Positions 1-7,908 of a DNA stretch of 23,359 nt are shown piece by piece. The DNA is taken from positions 1 through 23,359 of the forward strand of contig CALVVD010000004.1 in assembly GCA_944363745.1 (NCBI GenBank). Reading direction: 5' to 3'. Under the pieces are notes generated by a model. The model was given only the letters and a program-made list of their open reading frames with translations, had not been told where the DNA came from and did no database searches. The translations under genes were made by a program, and so were the position numbers. Positions within the stretch are counted from its first letter, which is position 1, and the number at the start of each line of letters is the position of its first letter. This DNA is from an uncultured Bacilli bacterium. Its GTDB lineage: Bacteria > Bacillota_I > Bacilli_A > RF39 > UBA660.

Positions 1-456
1 TATATTCATTATGAAATATCTAATTTTTCTAAAGATTCCTATCAGTCTAAACATAATTTAAAATATTGGTATAATTTAGAGTATTATGGTTTTGGATGTG
101 GTGCAAGTGGATATATAGATAATACTAGATATACTAATACTAAAAGTATTACTAATTATATTAAGGGTAAAACTATTATTGATAAAGAGATAGTTAGTAC
201 TAAAGATAAAATGTTTTATGAGATAATGCTAGGTTTTAGAACTAATAGAGGGATAGATAAAAAGTATTTTAAAGATAAGTATAATGTAAGTATAGATAGA
301 GTATTTAAGTATGAGAAATTTGTTGATAATAAGGTGTTAGATGAAGATGAGAAATATTTAAGAGTAAGAGAAGAATACTTTTATGTTTTAGATGAAGTTA
401 TAATAGAGTTTTTAAACACTTTACAAACAAATGTTTCTTTTGATATAATTAATTAG
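1..456 (+). CDS. hemW: HemW-type radical SAM protein, C-terminal part (5' end outside window)
   Basis: The reading frame is open from base 1 to a TAG at 454-456, so only the last 151 codons are present. The translation holds the C-terminal hallmarks of the HemN/HemW family: YEISNF near the start, HNLKYW, YYGFGCGASGY, and then LGFRTNRGID, followed by the HemN_C domain. The catalytic radical SAM Cys motif lies upstream of the window. HemW binds haem and is regarded as a haem chaperone rather than a true coproporphyrinogen oxidase; it is common in Firmicutes that do not make haem. The next gene starts 12 bases downstream, so the two are probably co-transcribed. HemW versus another HemN-like paralogue cannot be settled without the N-terminus. 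Confidence 0.88.
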   Translation, partial: YIHYEISNFSKDSYQSKHNLKYWYNLEYYGFGCGASGYIDNTRYTNTKSITNYIKGKTIIDKEIVSTKDKMFYEIMLGFRTNRGIDKKYFKDKYNVSIDRVFKYEKFVDNKVLDEDEKYLRVREEYFYVLDEVIIEFLNTLQTNVSFDIIN

Positions 457-468
457 AAAGAGGTAATT

Positions 469-1050
469 ATGAATAAGAAAGAGATATTTTATGATGAAAT
501 AAATTATATAAAAGATGAAAGTTTGAGAAAGAGTTTAGGTGAGTTAATAGAATTGTTACCTGATTATTTCTTTAAAGAGCCTGCTGCATCTACAGGTAAA
601 TATCATCCTAGTTATGCTCAAGGAGAAGGAGGCCTTCTTAGACATACTAAGGCTGCTGTTAGAATTGGTTATGAATTATTACAAGATTTGTCTATTGGTA
701 AAAAATATACTGATCATGAGAAAGATTTAATGCTTATGGCTCTTTTATTACATGATGGTTTTAAAAAAGGTCTTGTAGAAGAGAAATATACTCGTTTTGA
801 TCATCCTTTAATCGCTAGTAAAGTTGTTCTTGATAATGCTAGTAAAGTAGGATTAAGTAGTGAAGATGCTAAGTTTATAAGTGATGCTATTAACACGCAT
901 ATGGGAGATTATACAGTTGATTATAATGGTAATGAAGTATTAGAGAAACCTCATACTAAATATCAAAACTTTGTCCATATGTGCGACTTTTTAGCAAGTC
1001 GTAAATGTTTGTTAGTACCATTTAATGAACATAATAATATAGAAATATAG
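469..1050 (+). CDS. HD-domain metal-dependent phosphohydrolase
   Basis: This 193-residue soluble protein carries an HD-domain metal site: His59 (LLRHTK), His95-Asp96 (LLLHDGFKKG), and later His residues (FDHP, NTHMGDY). HD proteins hydrolyse phosphoester bonds in nucleotides, cyclic nucleotides or RNA; the substrate cannot be read from the sequence. The stretch KYHPSYAQGEGG before the first His resembles small HD hydrolases found in phages and Firmicutes. The start is ATG with a ribosome site AGAGGTAATT just upstream. It sits between hemW and a thymidylate kinase gene with gaps of 12 and 10 bases, so it is probably in one operon; a role in nucleotide metabolism is an inference from that neighbour. 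Confidence 0.8.
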   Translation: MNKKEIFYDEINYIKDESLRKSLGELIELLPDYFFKEPAASTGKYHPSYAQGEGGLLRHTKAAVRIGYELLQDLSIGKKYTDHEKDLMLMALLLHDGFKKGLVEEKYTRFDHPLIASKVVLDNASKVGLSSEDAKFISDAINTHMGDYTVDYNGNEVLEKPHTKYQNFVHMCDFLASRKCLLVPFNEHNNIEI

Positions 1051-1060
1051 GAGGATACCT

Positions 1061-1702
1061 ATGGGAAAAATTATTGTTATTGAAGGGATAGAAGGTAGTG
1101 GAAAAGAAACACAAAGTAAGTTGTTAGTAAATACTTTAAATAAAATGGGGATAAAGTCTATTGAATTTTCTTTTCCTATGTATGATACTCCTACAGGGAA
1201 AATATTTAAAGACTACTTTTTAAGTAACAATAATTATTTTAATGAAGGGATTGATTCTTTGGATCCTGAGCTTGTCTGTTTATATACTGCTGCTGATCGT
1301 AAATATAATATTAAGAAAATAAATAAGTATTTATCTGATGATTATATCGTTGTAATTAATCGCTATACTAGTTCTAATATGGCTAATCAAGGTAGTAAAT
1401 ACGAAGACTCTGAAGATAGATTTTATATGTATCAGTGGATTGATAAATTAGAGTATTGGCTTTTAAAACTACCTAAACCTGATTATACAATTCTTCTTAA
1501 TATGCCATATAAATATAATAAACAAATATCTTTTGATTTCTTACTTGATGATAAGTCATCTAAGGTGTTAAGAGCATATAAAGAATTATCAGAGTTATAT
1601 AATTGGGATGTTATAGAGTGTGTTCATGATAATAAAGAGAAAAGTATAGATGAGATACATAAAGAAATAATAGAATTATTAAAGAATAAAGGTATAATTT
1701 AG
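1061..1702 (+). CDS. tmk: Thymidylate kinase-like protein (dTMP kinase family, divergent)
   Basis: The 213-residue protein starts with a P-loop typical of thymidylate kinases, EGIEGSGKETQ (residues 8-18), followed by FPMYDTPTGKI, which fits the nucleotide-binding region. dTMP kinase converts dTMP to dTDP with ATP. The usual DRY motif is NRY here (VVINRYTSSNMANQGSK): the first Asp has become Asn, while the SNxxxQG part is kept. The usual LDV motif before the lid reads LLNMP. These changes suggest a divergent subfamily or altered substrate use. The start has a good ribosome site, GGAGG, seven bases upstream. It follows the HD hydrolase gene closely. No other thymidylate kinase is visible in the window, so whether this is the essential copy is unknown. 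Confidence 0.82.
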   Translation: MGKIIVIEGIEGSGKETQSKLLVNTLNKMGIKSIEFSFPMYDTPTGKIFKDYFLSNNNYFNEGIDSLDPELVCLYTAADRKYNIKKINKYLSDDYIVVINRYTSSNMANQGSKYEDSEDRFYMYQWIDKLEYWLLKLPKPDYTILLNMPYKYNKQISFDFLLDDKSSKVLRAYKELSELYNWDVIECVHDNKEKSIDEIHKEIIELLKNKGII

Positions 1703-1735
1703 AGTTTTTGGGAGATATTATTAGTAGGTGATAAT

Positions 1736-2272
1736 ATGGATTATTTACTAATACTTTTAAAAACTCTTTTCTTTTATTTTGCTATCGTTCTTTTTTACCG
1801 TTTTATGGGTAAAAGAGAAGTAGGAGAACTTGGTATAATAGATTTAATAGTATCAATATTAATAGCAGAACTTGCCGCGATTAGTATTGAAAAATATGAT
1901 ACTAGTGTCTTTTTAATGCTTCTTCCTATAGCACTTTTAGTAATATTACAAATAATACTTGCTAAAATTTCCTTAAAAAGTGATAAACTTAGAAATATGT
2001 TAGATGGAGAAGCTTCTATGATTATAGATAATGGTAAAGTAAATTTTAAAGAAATGATTAAACAAAGATATAATTTAGAAGATTTACTTACTCAGTTAAG
2101 AGCTAGAAATGTTAAAAGTATAGAAGAAGTAGAATATGCAATACTTGAGACTAGTGGTAAGTTATCAGTCTTTACTAAAGATGCTAAAAATAGTGGACCA
2201 TATCCATTACCTATAATACTAGATGGTAAAGTACAAATGGCTACTTTAAAACGATTAAATAAAAAAGAGTAA
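1736..2272 (+). CDS. DUF421-family membrane protein, ended by an early in-frame TAA
   Basis: The 178-residue product has about three N-terminal membrane segments (residues 1-80), with the family signature FYRFMGKREVGEL, then a cytoplasmic domain with LMLLPIALL, MLDGEASMIIDNGK and RARNVKSIEEVEYAILETSGKLSV, as in the YetF/YcaP (DUF421) family of unknown function. The ribosome site is AGGTGAT, three bases before the ATG. The family normally runs on with a conserved C-terminal part; here a TAA at 2270-2272 comes just before the codons for that tail, which continues in the same frame to 2383. The domain up to the stop is otherwise intact. The product may be shortened but functional, or the gene may be recently inactivated. 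Confidence 0.82.
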   Translation: MDYLLILLKTLFFYFAIVLFYRFMGKREVGELGIIDLIVSILIAELAAISIEKYDTSVFLMLLPIALLVILQIILAKISLKSDKLRNMLDGEASMIIDNGKVNFKEMIKQRYNLEDLLTQLRARNVKSIEEVEYAILETSGKLSVFTKDAKNSGPYPLPIILDGKVQMATLKRLNKKE

Positions 2273-2383
2273 TGGCTTAATGAATTATTAGATGCTCAAA
2301 AAGTAAAGCTTGATGATGTGTTTTATGCTTTTTATAAAGATAAACAGTTATTTATTATAAAAAATAGTGATTGTATCTCTTAA
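2273..2383 (+). pseudogene. Untranslated C-terminal tail of the DUF421 gene, in frame after its stop
   Basis: The 36 codons after the TAA at 2270-2272 stay open in the same frame up to TAA 2381-2383 and read like the usual DUF421 tail: they begin WLNELLDAQ and contain VFYAFYKDKQLFI, which fits the family pattern of a WLxxxL helix, a xxxEVFYA strand and a final strand. There is no start codon or ribosome site for independent translation. The simplest reading is a single nonsense change that cut the last sixth of the protein; occasional readthrough or a sequencing error cannot be excluded. Confidence 0.6.
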
Positions 2384-2423
2384 TTAGACAAAATAATTAT
2401 TATAAAAATAATATGATAAGGGT

Positions 2424-3599
2424 ATGAGAAAAGAATTAATTTTACTACTTATCATTTTTTTATTATTTTTAGTTTATATCTTTATACCAGAAGAAAAAAA
2501 AGAAAGTAAGGTAGGTGAGAGGAGAGCTGTATTTGTTTCTTATATAGAACTTGGTAATTATATAAGAGGAAAAGAGGTAAGTGATGCTAAAAAGACGATT
2601 GATGATATGATAAAAGATACTAAAGATTTTGGTTTTAATATGATTATATTACAAGTTAGAAGTTTTAGTGATGCGATATATCCTTCTTCTATTTTTCCTA
2701 GTAGTAGAACTGTTGTTAATAATGAAGGAGATAAACTTTCTTTTGATATATTAGATTACTTTATAAAAATAGCTCATAAAAATAATATAGAATTACATGC
2801 TTGGATTAATCCCTATAGAATTAGTAATGATACTGATATTAATGTTATTAGTAAAGATAATCCTGCTTATAAATTATTAAATACTAGTAGTGATGCTGTT
2901 AAAGTAATAGATAATGTAGGTATATATTATAATCCTGCTAATAGTAAAGTAGAGTCGTTAATACTTAAGGGAATAGATGAAATTATTAGGAATTATGATA
3001 TCGATGGAATTCATTTTGATGATTATTTTTATCCTAAGAGTGATGATATTGATATATTAGAATATAGTGAAGATAATAATAACTTAACTTTAAAAGATTT
3101 TAGGTTAAAAGTAATTACTTCTTTAATAAAAAATACTTATGATTTAATTAAAAGTTATGATAAATCTATTATTTTTGGAATATCCCCTGATGGAAATATA
3201 GATAATAATTATAATAGTAATTATGTTGATACAAGACTTTTTTGTAGTAAGAAAGGATATCTTGATTATATAATGCCACAAGTGTATTATGGCTTTTTAA
3301 ATAGTGTAAAACCTTTTGATGAGACAGTTAAGTCTTGGAATAATTTAATTACTAATGATATAGATTTAATACCTGCTCTTGCTTTTTATAAAAGTGGTAA
3401 TATAGATAATTATGCTAAAGAAGGAGTTAATGAATGGATAGAGTATAATAATATTATTGCAAGAGAGGTATCTTTTAGTAGAGAACTTGCTAATTATAGT
3501 GGCTTTGCTATTTTTAGATATGATTCTATTTTTAATAATAATCTTTCAGAGAATGCTTTTTTAGAAAAAGAAAATTTAAAAAATATACTTAAAAATTAG
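2424..3599 (+). CDS. Membrane-anchored GHL10/DUF187-type glycoside hydrolase-like protein
   Basis: The 391-residue protein begins with a single hydrophobic anchor (residues about 5-21) and no lipobox Cys, so it is probably tethered outside the membrane. The rest is a TIM-barrel of the glycosyl-hydrolase-like 10 family (YngK type): RAVFVSYIEL, GFNMIILQVRSFSDAIYPS, a characteristic HAWINPYRI, YDIDGIHFDDYFYP with the acidic pair at the strand end, GISPDGN, and MPQVYYGF. Members are thought to act on cell-wall or surface polysaccharide. The ATG has only a weak upstream ribosome site (GATAAGGGT, very close), so the exact start is less certain than elsewhere. An AT-rich promoter-like stretch (TAGACA, then TAATAT) precedes it. 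It follows the DUF421 gene on the same strand but may have its own transcript. Confidence 0.83.
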   Translation: MRKELILLLIIFLLFLVYIFIPEEKKESKVGERRAVFVSYIELGNYIRGKEVSDAKKTIDDMIKDTKDFGFNMIILQVRSFSDAIYPSSIFPSSRTVVNNEGDKLSFDILDYFIKIAHKNNIELHAWINPYRISNDTDINVISKDNPAYKLLNTSSDAVKVIDNVGIYYNPANSKVESLILKGIDEIIRNYDIDGIHFDDYFYPKSDDIDILEYSEDNNNLTLKDFRLKVITSLIKNTYDLIKSYDKSIIFGISPDGNIDNNYNSNYVDTRLFCSKKGYLDYIMPQVYYGFLNSVKPFDETVKSWNNLITNDIDLIPALAFYKSGNIDNYAKEGVNEWIEYNNIIAREVSFSRELANYSGFAIFRYDSIFNNNLSENAFLEKENLKNILKN

Positions 3600-3605
3600 A
3601 ATGTA

Positions 3606-3614
3606 TGCTATAAT
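3606..3614 (+). promoter_or_regulatory. Extended -10 promoter element for the first pilin gene
   Basis: TGCTATAAT is a perfect extended -10 box just after the GHL10 stop codon and 22 bases before the TTG start at 3636. No good -35 box lies 17 bases upstream, which is usual for extended -10 promoters. Confidence 0.5.
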
Positions 3615-3635
3615 TATTTTAAGGTAGGTGATATA

Positions 3636-4163
3636 TTGAATAAAAAAGGTTTTACGATGATAGAGTTACTTGCTACAATTTTAATACTGGCTTTATTAAT
3701 GTTAGTAGCAGTACCTAATGTTATGAGTACAATTGATAAGAATAAACAAGATACTTATATTGAAGATGCTAAGAGAATGCTTACTTTAGCAGAATATGAA
3801 ATTAGGAGTAATACTAGTATAGAGTTACCTACTAATGGTAATTGTATAGTTATTAAATTAAATGCTTTAGATACTTCTTCTTTAGATGAGGCGCCGGAAG
3901 GTGGCACATATGATTTTAATAATTCTTATGTAGCGATTGCAAGAAGTGGTAGTAGTTATTTATATTATGCAACAATTACGGAGAACTATGATAGTGGTAA
4001 AAGAGGAATAGCTTTAGCTAGTAGAGATGATTTAAATAAAGAAAATGCTAGAAGCCTTGTAGTAAGAGATAGTGAACTTAATGTTACTAATCCCACAGTT
4101 GGCTCAACTTTACAATTGGGAAGTAGTAATTTTACAGTAACTAATGTTATCAGTAGTACATAA
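3636..4163 (+). CDS. Type IV pilin-like protein 1 (prepilin with N-methylation motif)
   Basis: The 175-residue protein opens with a short leader MNKKG and the class III prepilin motif G|FTMIELL, including the conserved Glu at +5, followed by one hydrophobic helix to about residue 28. A prepilin peptidase would cleave after Gly5. The globular part has a single Cys (GNCIVIK). It starts with TTG at 3636, behind AGGTAGGTGAT; the AGGTGAT site three bases upstream supports this start, and no ATG gives the leader. It is paralogous to the next gene: both show GNCIxxK, NxSYVxI, a YY pair and a G-xAxR-like stretch in the same order. Such proteins form pili, pseudopili for DNA uptake, or secretion fibres; no assembly ATPase or peptidase is present nearby. 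Confidence 0.85.
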   Translation: MNKKGFTMIELLATILILALLMLVAVPNVMSTIDKNKQDTYIEDAKRMLTLAEYEIRSNTSIELPTNGNCIVIKLNALDTSSLDEAPEGGTYDFNNSYVAIARSGSSYLYYATITENYDSGKRGIALASRDDLNKENARSLVVRDSELNVTNPTVGSTLQLGSSNFTVTNVISST

Positions 4164-4176
4164 GTAGAAATAAATA

Positions 4177-4205
4177 TTGACATAAAAAAATAAAATTGGT
4201 ATGAT
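4177..4205 (+). promoter_or_regulatory. Near-consensus sigma-A promoter for pilin gene 2
   Basis: TTGACA at 4177-4182, a 17-base spacer, and TATGAT at 4200-4205 preceded by TGG (extended -10). This is the best housekeeping promoter in the window. Transcription would begin near 4212, which rules out the ATG at 4219 and supports the start at 4237. Confidence 0.85.
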
Positions 4206-4236
4206 TTAATAGAAAGATATGGAGGTTATTAAAAAT

Positions 4237-4830
4237 ATGAGAAATTTAAAGAACAGAAAAGGTTTTACTTTAATCGAGTTATTAGCAGTAATTATTATCT
4301 TAGCAATATTAATGACACTTGCTATTACAGCGATGAGTGGTTATATTGTTAAGGCAAGAAAGGATACATTCATTACAACTGCACAGCAATATGCTAATGC
4401 TGCAAGACTTAGTTTCGTAAATAATGAGTATGATACTCAAATTGCTAGAGGGAACTGTATTGCAGTTAAAACTTCAGGTATTGATCTAGAAAGTGGTTCT
4501 ACTGATAGTCCATTTGGTAATGCTTTTTCGGCTAATGATAGTTATGTTGTAATACGAAATGTTGCTGGTGCGACAGATGAAAGTGATAAATATGAGTATT
4601 ATGTACAAATGGTAGATAGTAAGGGAAATGGCTTTGGTTTAATGAGAGAAGCTGATGTAGATAGAAAAAATGTAATTCAAGAGAAAGTTAAATCTGCACC
4701 ATCTCCAACTGGTAGTTATCAAACTTTACCTGCTAGTGTTAGTGAAAGTGCTCCAAAAACATTAAAATTATTTAAAGGTGGAGCTTCTGGTACTGCTGAT
4801 GGGTCTTGTAATTTAGTAGCAATTTATTAA
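4237..4830 (+). CDS. Type IV pilin-like protein 2
   Basis: The 197-residue product (from ATG 4237) has a short basic leader MRNLKNRKG followed by FTLIELLAVIIILAIL, a textbook prepilin peptidase site with Glu+5 and a hydrophobic N-terminal helix. The earlier in-frame ATG at 4219 is rejected: it overlaps the ribosome site GGAGGTT (4221-4227) and would lie only a few bases from the predicted transcript start. The globular domain has two Cys (GNCIAVK and GSCNLVA near the C-terminus) that could form a disulphide, unlike the single Cys of its upstream paralogue. Its own strong promoter and a terminator directly behind it make it a monocistronic unit, so it is probably the major, more abundant pilin of the pair. 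Confidence 0.87.
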   Translation: MRNLKNRKGFTLIELLAVIIILAILMTLAITAMSGYIVKARKDTFITTAQQYANAARLSFVNNEYDTQIARGNCIAVKTSGIDLESGSTDSPFGNAFSANDSYVVIRNVAGATDESDKYEYYVQMVDSKGNGFGLMREADVDRKNVIQEKVKSAPSPTGSYQTLPASVSESAPKTLKLFKGGASGTADGSCNLVAIY

Positions 4831-4845
4831 AATATAATTATTTGT

Positions 4846-4871
4846 AAGAACAAGAATTTCTTGTTCTTTTT
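4846..4871 (+). terminator. Rho-independent terminator after pilin gene 2
   Basis: AAGAACAAG (4846-4854) pairs with CTTGTTCTT (4860-4868) around a five-base loop, and the 3' arm merges into TTTTT. It separates the pilin unit from lon. Confidence 0.85.
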
Positions 4872-4874
4872 CTA

Positions 4875-4902
4875 TTGATAAATTTGTAAAATTAGTTATA
4901 AT
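4875..4902 (+). promoter_or_regulatory. Sigma-A-type promoter of lon
   Basis: TTGATA at 4875-4880, a 16-base spacer, and TATAAT at 4897-4902, lying between the pilin terminator and the lon start. I see no clear heat-shock operator (such as CIRCE) here. Confidence 0.7.
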
Positions 4903-4931
4903 AATTATTAGTTCTTTTGAGGAGGTATATG

Positions 4932-7253
4932 ATGGCTAAATTACCTATACTTATTATTAATAATGCAATACTTTTTCCTAATATGGAGTTTCGAAGTGAG
5001 ACTGTTAATACTTATGAACAAGATATTATTAATAAAATAGATAATACTGATAGTAAAGAGTTTATTATAATTCATTCTATTGATGATATCAGTACAAATG
5101 ATGTAACAGAATTCCCTAAAATAGGTCTTTTAGCAACTTTAACTTTAAAACTTAATATACCAAACTCAAAAATGCGTTATATTGTTATTGGTCTTAAAAG
5201 AGTAGAGATTGATAATTATGAAGAGATTGATAATTTTTATTATGCTGATTATAAAGAAATAGAGACTACTAATATAGATTATAAAGAAGAGACAATGTAT
5301 TTAGATATGCTTTATCGTAATTATGAGAAATATGTAAGAGAAATATCTACTGTTAGTAATGCTATGTTAGGAGAAATATCATCTATAAATAATTTAGATG
5401 ATTTAACAGATGTTATAGTAGCTTTCTTAAATCTTTCTCCTGATGTAAAAAAACAATATCTTTATGAACTTAGTCCAATAAGAAGAGCGATTAGTTTAGT
5501 TAGTCAGTTAAAAGAAGAGATTAATTTGGCTAAGTTAGAAAAAGAAATAGAAGTTAAAGTTCATAAGAAAATAGATGATAATCAAAGAAAGTTTTATTTA
5601 CAAGAGAAATTAAAAGTTATTTCTGATGAGTTAGGAGAAGTTAGTAGTAAGAGTAGAACAGTTGATAAATTTAATCAAAGATTAAAAAAATTAAAATGTT
5701 CTAATAAAGTTAAAACAAAAATAAAAGAAGAGATTAATAGATATTCATCTATTAATGAATCTTCTCCTGATGCTTCTATTACTCGTGATTATATAGAGCT
5801 AATGTTATCTCTTCCTTGGGATTATAAGACTCGTGATGTTACTGATATTAAAGAAATAGAGAAATCTTTAAATAATAGTCATTATGGATTAGATAAAGTA
5901 AAATCTAGAATAGTTGAATATATTGCTGTTAAACAGAATTCTCCTAAAGAAAAAAGTCCTATTTTATGCTTAATAGGTCCTCCTGGAGTTGGGAAAACAT
6001 CTCTTGCTAGATCTATTGCTAAAGCACTTAATAGAAGACTTGTTAATGTTTCTTTAGGTGGCATTAATGATGAAGCGGAAATTGTTGGACATAGAAGAAC
6101 TTATGTAGGGGCAATGCCTGGTAGAATTATATCAGGAATTAAAAAATGTGGTAGTTCTAATCCTGTTTTTGTCATAGATGAAATAGATAAAATGACAAAA
6201 AACTTTAAAGGAGATCCTGCTAGTAGTCTTTTAGAAATATTAGATAAAGAACAAAATATGGCTTTTTCTGATCATTATTTGGAAGAAGAATATGATTTAT
6301 CTAATGTCTTATTTATTGCTACTGCTAATTATCCTGATCAAATACCACCTGAACTTAAAGATAGGTTAGAAATAATATATTTAAATTCTTATACAGAGTA
6401 TGAGAAACTATCTATCGCTAAAAATTATTTAGTCCCTAAATTACTTGATGAACATGGTCTTACTTCATTACAATTACAATTTACAGATAAAGCGATACTT
6501 GATATAATCAATTACTATACTAAAGAAGCAGGAGTTAGATCTTTAGAAAGATTACTTGCTAAGATTATGAGAAAAGTAGTTAAAAAGGTTTTAACTGATA
6601 AAGAGCAAATATTCTATTTAATAGATAGCGATTCTTTAGAAGAATATTTAGAAGATAAGTTATATAATATTTTCTTAAATAAAGAATCTAAACTAAAGGG
6701 AGTAGTTAATGGCCTTGCTTATACAGAGTTTGGAGGAGATGTTCTTCCTATTGAAGTAACCTATTATAAAGGTAATTCTAACTTACTTCTAACAGGATCA
6801 TTAGGTGAAGTTATGCAAGAGTCTGCTCAAATAGCCCTTAGTTATATAAAAGCGAATAGTAAAAAATTTTTTTTAAAAAGTGAAATCTTTAAAAATGATA
6901 TTCATATTCATTTACCAGAAGGTGCTATTCCTAAAGAAGGTCCAAGTGCAGGTATCGCTCTTACAACGGCTTTGCTTTCATCGCTTACTAATACAAAGAT
7001 ATCTACTAAAGTAGCGATGACAGGAGAAATTACTTTACAAGGAGATATCTTAGAAATAGGGGGGTTAAAAGAAAAAGTTTTAGGGGCTCTTAGAAGTGGT
7101 ATTACAACTATATTTTTACCAGAGAAAAATAAAAAAGATTTAAAAGATATACCAGATGAGTTAAAAAGAAAAATTACTTTTATATTTGTTTCTAATTATA
7201 AAGAAGTTTATGATAAATTATTTAGTAAGGAAAAAGATGTTGTATGCAGTTAA
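4932..7253 (+). CDS. lon: ATP-dependent protease LonA
   Basis: The 773-residue protein has the full LonA layout: an N-terminal substrate-binding domain (about 1-200), a coiled linker, an AAA+ ATPase module with Walker A GPPGVGKTS (349 on) and Walker B VFVIDEID (about 412 on), and a C-terminal Ser-Lys protease domain. The catalytic pair is Ser672 in EGPSAG and Lys715 in GLKEKV, 43 residues apart, as in Escherichia coli Lon. It degrades damaged and regulatory proteins in the cytoplasm. The start is ATG 4932, five bases after GGAGGT; the TTG at 4917 overlaps that ribosome site and is rejected, and ATG 4929 is too close. It overlaps the next gene by ten bases. Confidence 0.97.
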   Translation: MAKLPILIINNAILFPNMEFRSETVNTYEQDIINKIDNTDSKEFIIIHSIDDISTNDVTEFPKIGLLATLTLKLNIPNSKMRYIVIGLKRVEIDNYEEIDNFYYADYKEIETTNIDYKEETMYLDMLYRNYEKYVREISTVSNAMLGEISSINNLDDLTDVIVAFLNLSPDVKKQYLYELSPIRRAISLVSQLKEEINLAKLEKEIEVKVHKKIDDNQRKFYLQEKLKVISDELGEVSSKSRTVDKFNQRLKKLKCSNKVKTKIKEEINRYSSINESSPDASITRDYIELMLSLPWDYKTRDVTDIKEIEKSLNNSHYGLDKVKSRIVEYIAVKQNSPKEKSPILCLIGPPGVGKTSLARSIAKALNRRLVNVSLGGINDEAEIVGHRRTYVGAMPGRIISGIKKCGSSNPVFVIDEIDKMTKNFKGDPASSLLEILDKEQNMAFSDHYLEEEYDLSNVLFIATANYPDQIPPELKDRLEIIYLNSYTEYEKLSIAKNYLVPKLLDEHGLTSLQLQFTDKAILDIINYYTKEAGVRSLERLLAKIMRKVVKKVLTDKEQIFYLIDSDSLEEYLEDKLYNIFLNKESKLKGVVNGLAYTEFGGDVLPIEVTYYKGNSNLLLTGSLGEVMQESAQIALSYIKANSKKFFLKSEIFKNDIHIHLPEGAIPKEGPSAGIALTTALLSSLTNTKISTKVAMTGEITLQGDILEIGGLKEKVLGALRSGITTIFLPEKNKKDLKDIPDELKRKITFIFVSNYKEVYDKLFSKEKDVVCS

Positions 7254-7861
7254 CTGATTTAGATATACCTAATAGACGTTTAGTTATTAGTATGAAAGCA
7301 GATCTATCAAGTGACGAATATAAAGAAGCTTTACTCAGTAATGATATTGAAACTAATTTAAGAGGACTAAATAATCTTTTAGAAGTAGATCCTGATTTTC
7401 TTCTTTTAGATAGTGGTTTTTTAGAAGCTTCCTACTTTATTTCCTATGTTCTTAATAATAAAGATGCTCTTTTAAAGTTAGAGAAATTAACTTATTTAGA
7501 AGAGCAAGAAAAACAAAGAAGCAGAGAAGCTTATCTTGAAAGAGAAAGGTTTTATCGAGGATTTCCTTTTGATTTTGATGATTATTTAGAAATGTTAGAA
7601 TTAGATGATTTGTTATTAAGAGAGAAGTCTTATTATTATCTTTTACATAATCCTTATTTAGTTTACTCTATACCTTATTTAAAAAATATATTTAGTGACT
7701 ATTATAAAGAAAATAAAAGAGCAGATAATTATTTATATACTATTGTTAAAAGATTATCTAACTCTTTAACATCTACAGATGATTTAATTGATATTAATGA
7801 TATGTTAAATTTATTTGATAATGATGATAAGATTATTACATTTTCTAAAAGAATACAGTAA
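7244..7861 (+). CDS. Hypothetical acidic, helical protein downstream of lon
   Basis: I do not recognise this 205-residue protein. It is rich in Leu, Asp, Glu and Tyr, has no signal peptide or membrane segment, and is predicted mostly helical; a charged stretch around residues 85-105 (EEQEKQRSREAYLERERF) could be a coiled coil. It shows no nucleotide-binding or metal motif. The gene overlaps the end of lon by ten bases, with a poorly placed AAGG upstream, so translation is probably coupled to lon. It ends 47 bases before the spoVID-like gene. In Bacillus the gene after lonA is the GTPase ysxC/engB, but this protein lacks any GTPase motif and is not that gene. The frame is clearly maintained, so it is real coding sequence. 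Confidence 0.7.
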   Translation: MQLTDLDIPNRRLVISMKADLSSDEYKEALLSNDIETNLRGLNNLLEVDPDFLLLDSGFLEASYFISYVLNNKDALLKLEKLTYLEEQEKQRSREAYLERERFYRGFPFDFDDYLEMLELDDLLLREKSYYYLLHNPYLVYSIPYLKNIFSDYYKENKRADNYLYTIVKRLSNSLTSTDDLIDINDMLNLFDNDDKIITFSKRIQ

Positions 7862-7908
7862 TAATCTTTTTTCTTTTTCATATATTTTAACTAAAGAGGA
7901 GGATAGTT

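Noticed and set aside
2270..2383. Recoding of a stop codon in the whole genome as an explanation for the DUF421 stop
   Set aside because: The codon is TAA, which ends most genes here; TGA also acts as stop in spoIIGA and the glycosyltransferase gene, and Trp is TGG. A genome-wide change does not fit.
2273..2383. A separate small gene after DUF421
   Set aside because: It has no start codon or ribosome site and matches the tail of the upstream family in the same frame.
7879..7887. A SigE-type -10 (CATATATT) before spoVID
   Set aside because: The -10 is an imperfect match and no SigE -35 element sits at the proper distance; such AT-rich words are expected by chance.
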